Origin: Cyclostephanos tholiformis
Lineage: Eukaryota; Bacillariophyta; Thalassiosirophyceae; Thalassiosirales; Thalassiosiraceae
Length of the DNA: 23,219 nucleotides
Direction of reading: 5' to 3'
NCBI GenBank assembly: GCA_036939975.1
Contig: JALLPB010000110.1
Span: forward strand, 1-23,219
The position numbers and the translations under genes are program-made. Shown one piece after another: positions 19,804 through 23,219 of this stretch (the stretch's first letter is position 1; each line of letters opens with the position of its first letter). The notes under the pieces are model-generated. The model was not told the DNA's origin, searched no databases, and saw nothing but the letters and a program-made list of their open reading frames with translations.

Positions 19804-21027
19804 ATGGTCTCCTCCGCCGAGGCCCTGTACATAATCGAGTCCTGCCTTGAAGACTTCCGAATCGACGGTCGATCGAGGTCGGAGCACCGTCCGTACGCTA
19901 TCTCCAGCCGTCGGTCATCTTCCTCCTCGTCGTCCGCCAAGTCATCGAGGAAGAACGACGACGATGGCAAATACGACCCCGTCGACTCCGTCGCGTCCCC
20001 CCTCGTGCTGTCCAACGGCTCGAGCAGGATACACCTGCCAGGATCGTCCACCGATGTCCTGTGCAGCGTCAAGGCCGACCTCGTTCGTCCGTCCCCGTCG
20101 AGGCCGGACTCGGGCGTGTGCGAGCTGAGCGTCGACCTATCCCTCTGGGGAGGAGGAGGGACGGCGACCGGTCCGTCGGGGGGAGGCGCCGCGCGAAAAC
20201 GACGGAGGCAGCGCGAGGACGAATCGGAGATATCGTCGTTGTTATCGCGTCTCGTGCTACCACACGCGGTGGATTATGCGAGGCTGGTCGTGTGGCCGGG
20301 GAGGTATGTCTGGCGTCTGTCGATCGACGTCGTCGTCCTGCGCGCCGACGGGTGCGTCCTCGACGCGTGTTCCATCGCGATGCGAGCGGCGCTGATCGAT
20401 GCCAGGCTCCCAAGGGTACGCGCGCTGATCGACGGTGGTGGAGGTGATGGGATGGGCATCGGTGGTGGCATCGGCGAGGGAGGGGGCAAGGGTGACCTTC
20501 TCGTCGACGGCGACATCGGCAATGCGCGTCCTCCCCCCGGTGCCGTGGGATGCCCGTTGGTCGTCACCGTGTCCGTGCTGAGGGCGCCCCCGCCCTCCAC
20601 GTACCCCTCCCTGCGGCAGTATAGGTCCGTGCCGATCGTCGACGCGCGTGCCGAGGAGGAGGCGTGCGCCTCATCGCGCGTTTGCGTCTCGGTCGATCCC
20701 GATGGCGTCGTTTGCGGCGTCCACACGCTCGGTGGGGGCGGGGCGGCGCTGTCGGAGGACGGGGATATGGAAGAAGATGATGATGACGTATGCGTCGGCA
20801 ACACTGGCGGGGGGGGCTCCCTGCCGTTGGCAATGTTGGGCGATGTCGTGACCGCCGCGGCCGTGGCCTCGAGGAACCTGTACTCGTTGTTGGATGGCGA
20901 CTATTGGGGGGATGGTAAAAGGGGTGGGGCGAATTGTGAAGGAGTTAAGAGGAATGTAAGCGTTATGGCCAATGACGGTGGCGGCTGCTATGGCCATTTG
21001 CTCAAGGGTCATTTTCTCATAAGATAG
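19804..21027 (+). CDS. RRP42: RNA exosome core subunit RRP42 (EXOSC7), RNase PH fold
   Basis: RRP42 is one of six RNase PH-like subunits forming the ring of the RNA exosome, which processes and degrades RNA 3' to 5' in nucleus and cytoplasm. In eukaryotes this ring is structural. The 407-residue protein starts YIIESCLEDFRIDGR, as EXOSC7 does. It continues with GSSRIHLPGSSTDVLCSVKADL, then WRLSIDVVVLRADGCVLDA, then SIAMRAALIDARLPRVRAL. Near the end is VDARAEEEACASSRVCVSV, each matching the human order. It is about 115 residues longer than human EXOSC7. The extra length lies in a Ser/Lys/Asp insert (35-58), a Gly/Arg stretch (116-138), Gly-rich loops (211-230) and an acidic segment (318-330). 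The ATG at 19804 is preferred over 19702 because homology begins there and its context (GGCCATGG) is good. There is no intron. Confidence 0.93.
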   Translation: MVSSAEALYIIESCLEDFRIDGRSRSEHRPYAISSRRSSSSSSSAKSSRKNDDDGKYDPVDSVASPLVLSNGSSRIHLPGSSTDVLCSVKADLVRPSPSRPDSGVCELSVDLSLWGGGGTATGPSGGGAARKRRRQREDESEISSLLSRLVLPHAVDYARLVVWPGRYVWRLSIDVVVLRADGCVLDACSIAMRAALIDARLPRVRALIDGGGGDGMGIGGGIGEGGGKGDLLVDGDIGNARPPPGAVGCPLVVTVSVLRAPPPSTYPSLRQYRSVPIVDARAEEEACASSRVCVSVDPDGVVCGVHTLGGGGAALSEDGDMEEDDDDVCVGNTGGGGSLPLAMLGDVVTAAAVASRNLYSLLDGDYWGDGKRGGANCEGVKRNVSVMANDGGGCYGHLLKGHFLIR

Positions 21028-21054
21028 AACAAATCTTTATCATCCTAGTATGTT

Positions 21055-21640
21055 AGGGAATCACGTCGAAAGCATTACTCCCGATTTGCTCACACATATC
21101 ATGTCTATGGCATCTGTGATCCCAATCCACTCCTGAGGGAACTTGAGCCTAACCTAAGAACTTGCCCGAGAAGATGGGTGTACCTGGGTGCATTTCAAAA
21201 GAGGTGACCGCAATTGGTGAGAATCAATCCAGTGCATAGTTTACATCATCAAGACATATTGGTACGTCCAAACACACACTGTCTTCGTAATTGTTGTAGA
21301 CCAGCAATGACCTACGATGGTGCATGAGATCCTTGCTCTTGAGTGTGAGGTTGTAGGACAATCTTTGGCACTTGGTCATAAGAGTGGGTTGCTCAGCAAT
21401 GATTTTTGTCTGTGTTGTAGATGACAGAGTTGCAGTTGCAGTGCCACAGAGTCTCTTCAATGTTTGTGTCCAAATCACTCTTGTTCAATGCAAATTTTGC
21501 ATTGATGATGATCTGATCAATCTGAACTTGTCTCCTCACCACGATTGGAGCCAGCAGCTTGACAAAATGGAGTGTTGTCATCAACATCATTGACTTGGAG
21601 GGGATGAGACATTTGCCCTCGATTCTTTGCAAATCTTCTT
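21055..21640 (-). pseudogene. Possible degraded ORF of unknown origin
   Basis: On the minus strand one frame is open from about 21640 to 21393 and contains an even mix of residues (for example KLLAPIVVRRQVQIDQIII). A second frame is open from 21478 to 21224. After its TGA, that same frame continues as ordinary-looking sequence (FSPIAVTSFEMHPGTPIFSG), interrupted by a TAG and ending at a TAA near 21060. A frame shift and two internal stops in otherwise protein-like sequence would fit a decayed gene or mobile element. The plus strand is also open over 21559-21852 (97 codons), so the coding strand is uncertain. I recognise no family. Confidence 0.25.
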
Positions 21641-22020
21641 CAGGATTCCATTTAGAGGCATTTGAGGTCCTTCTTGAATGTTACCCACTCAAAAAAGTGC
21701 GTTTGATTGTCAAAAAATGGGTCCAACTGGCCTTTGAAACGGCTGAGTTATCAATCAGTGCACTCGAATTAATGTATGATACACTTTGGTTGGCTTTTAC
21801 TCCTCAGTTTTTCACTTACACCCATTTCAAGCAGAAAAAGCTGGATAAGTAGAGATTTTTGATAAGATTCAGAAATTCACTTTTCTATCTTTTTGGGGTC
21901 AATTTGGTAGTGTTGCTTGATTTGGGCTTGAAAACCTCTTAAATGAAAGTAGAATTGTCCTCTGTAGACCCAATATTTGATCTGCGGAAATTTTCTGTAA
22001 CTGCAGATACAAATTATACA

Positions 22021-22260
22021 GTCTATTACATTATTTATTAGTACATAGATACACTACAAATTAATATTACAAATTTATTGTTTCTAATTAGATAAATAAA
22101 ATTTAATATGACATTTTAATAAATCAAAACACAACAATAAATTAATTTAATGATGCAATTTTAACAGCGTTTATAATTAAAAAAATTTATTTTGCAACTA
22201 AACATAATTAAAAAAAATTATTTGCATTTAACTGTAATTCTAATTATCCAATACATTTAA
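22021..22260. other. Very AT-rich block upstream of the cysteine-cluster gene
   Basis: By direct count only 38 of these 240 bases are G or C (about 16 percent), far below the GC-rich coding DNA around it. Inside it, 22173-22203 and 22204-22234 are imperfect tandem copies of a 31-base unit beginning ATAATTAAAAAAA. No ORF of note occurs. It may be promoter DNA of the gene starting at 22407, or the edge of a repeat-rich region. Confidence 0.8.
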
Positions 22261-22406
22261 TTATTATTAGATCTATTTTGTACTATTTCTGCTTTATCTC
22301 CAATGTCATCTGCCACCGATCCAATAGCTATTTTGTTCCCATTGTGCTCTCCATCTAACGCCAATGGTCATAACTTTCCCCACTTGTCATTATCTCTATT
22401 TCGGCG

Positions 22407-23219
22407 ATGACAACTCCACTCCCAATTCCTTGTTCAAACTGCCACATCAATCAACTTCGTTGCAACACCACATCGCACGTCAAAGGGTCATGCGTCCACT
22501 GTTATGTCAATGGTTTGGAATGCCTGTTCCCCCCCCCTACTATTCCCCATCATGGCGTACTCTCCAATGGTAATAGTCCATTCCAGAGAAACTGTGTCCC
22601 ATGTTCTCAACATCACCAAAAATGTATATTTGATAACATTCATCTGTCACAATGCCAACGATGCATAAAATTGGGCCTATTATGCCTATATCAATTATCC
22701 TTGCAAGGGCGCCGTAATGATCTGTGTGTTGAGACAATTGCAGAAACAGCGGCGTTATCCCGTAAGGCAGTTTCTTGTTTGGAGTCGAAGACGATGATGG
22801 CATCGGCGTTGCCAATGTCCTCTACTAACATGGTAATGGCTACAATTCATTCTACATCAATGATGGCTGTAAATCATACAGCGGCTGCAACGGAGGCAAC
22901 TACTGCGCCAACGGTGACAGGATCAGCAATGGCACCTGCCATTGTGACCTCTACTGTGATCGCAACTGTGTCGTCAATGGCGCAGTCTAATCATACCGCC
23001 TTTGGTAGCACTTCTTCTAGAAAGGATGACGACGACAATAAAAAAGGGAGATTGTTCAATGCAAATGAGAGTGTTCACTATTTTCATCATGTAGATGTGG
23101 ATAGCTGCCACGGTTGCATCAATCAGTCTTCCCTTTTAAATTGTTTGGAATCTGTTCCTCTTTTGGACACAATCCCTCCGCCATGGGTTCATGTTTTTTC
23201 AAAATCATGCCAGCCCTCT
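22407..23219 (+). CDS. Partial protein with two tandem Zn2Cys6-type cysteine clusters (runs off the window)
   Basis: The frame is open from 22374 to the last base, with its first ATG at 22407, giving 271 codons without a stop; the 3' end is outside the window. Residues 9-39 contain six cysteines spaced C-x2-C-x6-C-x9-C-x2-C-x6-C (C9, C12, C19, C29, C32, C39). Residues 63-93 repeat exactly the same spacing (C63, C66, C73, C83, C86, C93), each 54 residues after its counterpart. This is the pattern of the fungal Gal4-type binuclear zinc cluster, a DNA-binding fold of transcription factors. The second copy is followed by LYQLSLQGRRNDL, a basic patch where such proteins have their linker. The first copy has few basic residues, so DNA binding is unproven. 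Beyond residue 125 the protein is Thr/Ala/Met/Ser-rich, with an acidic-basic stretch (RKDDDDNKKGR). No later domain is recognised. Confidence 0.75.
   Translation, partial: MTTPLPIPCSNCHINQLRCNTTSHVKGSCVHCYVNGLECLFPPPTIPHHGVLSNGNSPFQRNCVPCSQHHQKCIFDNIHLSQCQRCIKLGLLCLYQLSLQGRRNDLCVETIAETAALSRKAVSCLESKTMMASALPMSSTNMVMATIHSTSMMAVNHTAAATEATTAPTVTGSAMAPAIVTSTVIATVSSMAQSNHTAFGSTSSRKDDDDNKKGRLFNANESVHYFHHVDVDSCHGCINQSSLLNCLESVPLLDTIPPPWVHVFSKSCQPS

Noticed and set aside
22364..22573. 69-codon plus-strand ORF ending near the 9-C run
   Set aside because: It overlaps the cysteine-cluster frame in another phase and stops. The cysteine spacing exists only in the frame starting at 22407.
22540..22815. 91-codon minus-strand ORF overlapping the cysteine-cluster frame
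   Set aside because: The plus frame is open for 271 codons and carries two ordered cysteine motifs, so the minus ORF is most simply a shadow.

Overview
The window is nuclear DNA from a compact eukaryotic genome. Genes sit a few hundred bases apart on both strands and are broken by short GT-AG introns of 68 to about 300 nt. The encoded proteins are typical eukaryotic housekeeping ones (19S proteasome, PP2A, RNA exosome) plus a hypersensitive-induced-reaction type SPFH protein. Many proteins carry Ser-, Gly- and Asp-rich inserts absent from their animal relatives. A stramenopile, most likely a diatom, fits best. That is an inference from gene structure and composition, not something the sequence proves.

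Layout, left to right: RPN7 (+, 350-2007); a short RPAP3-like TPR protein with an Hsp90-type carboxylate clamp (+, 2503-3233); the PP2A catalytic subunit in five exons (+, 3628-5024); a WASHC3/CCDC53-like coiled-coil protein (-, 5432-5971); RPN1 in four exons (+, 6310-9637), divergent from it; a small membrane protein (+, 10058-10468); one very large gene in four exons (-, 15854-10642), whose 1649-residue product has about 14 degenerate repeats followed by coiled coils; an HIR/SPFH protein in three exons (-, 17761-16350); an unrecognised tail-anchored protein (-, 19562-18360); and the exosome subunit RRP42/EXOSC7 (+, 19804-21027).

The last 2.2 kb is different. It holds a degraded ORF-like stretch on the minus strand (about 21055-21640) and a very AT-rich block (22021-22260, 38 G/C in 240 bases). 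From 22407 an open reading frame runs off the right end. It begins with two consecutive cysteine clusters of identical C-x2-C-x6-C-x9-C-x2-C-x6-C spacing, exactly 54 residues apart, resembling a duplicated fungal-type Zn2Cys6 domain.

Functionally the left part leans toward protein turnover and assembly: two 19S subunits, an Hsp90-cochaperone-like TPR protein and PP2A. There is no sign of co-transcription, so each gene probably has its own promoter or shares a short divergent one. The two items I consider least explained are the large repeat protein, which contains a duplicated three-repeat block, and the tandem Zn2Cys6-like protein at the right edge. Poly(G)/poly(C) runs of 8 to 25 bases recur in introns, intergenic DNA and Gly codons.
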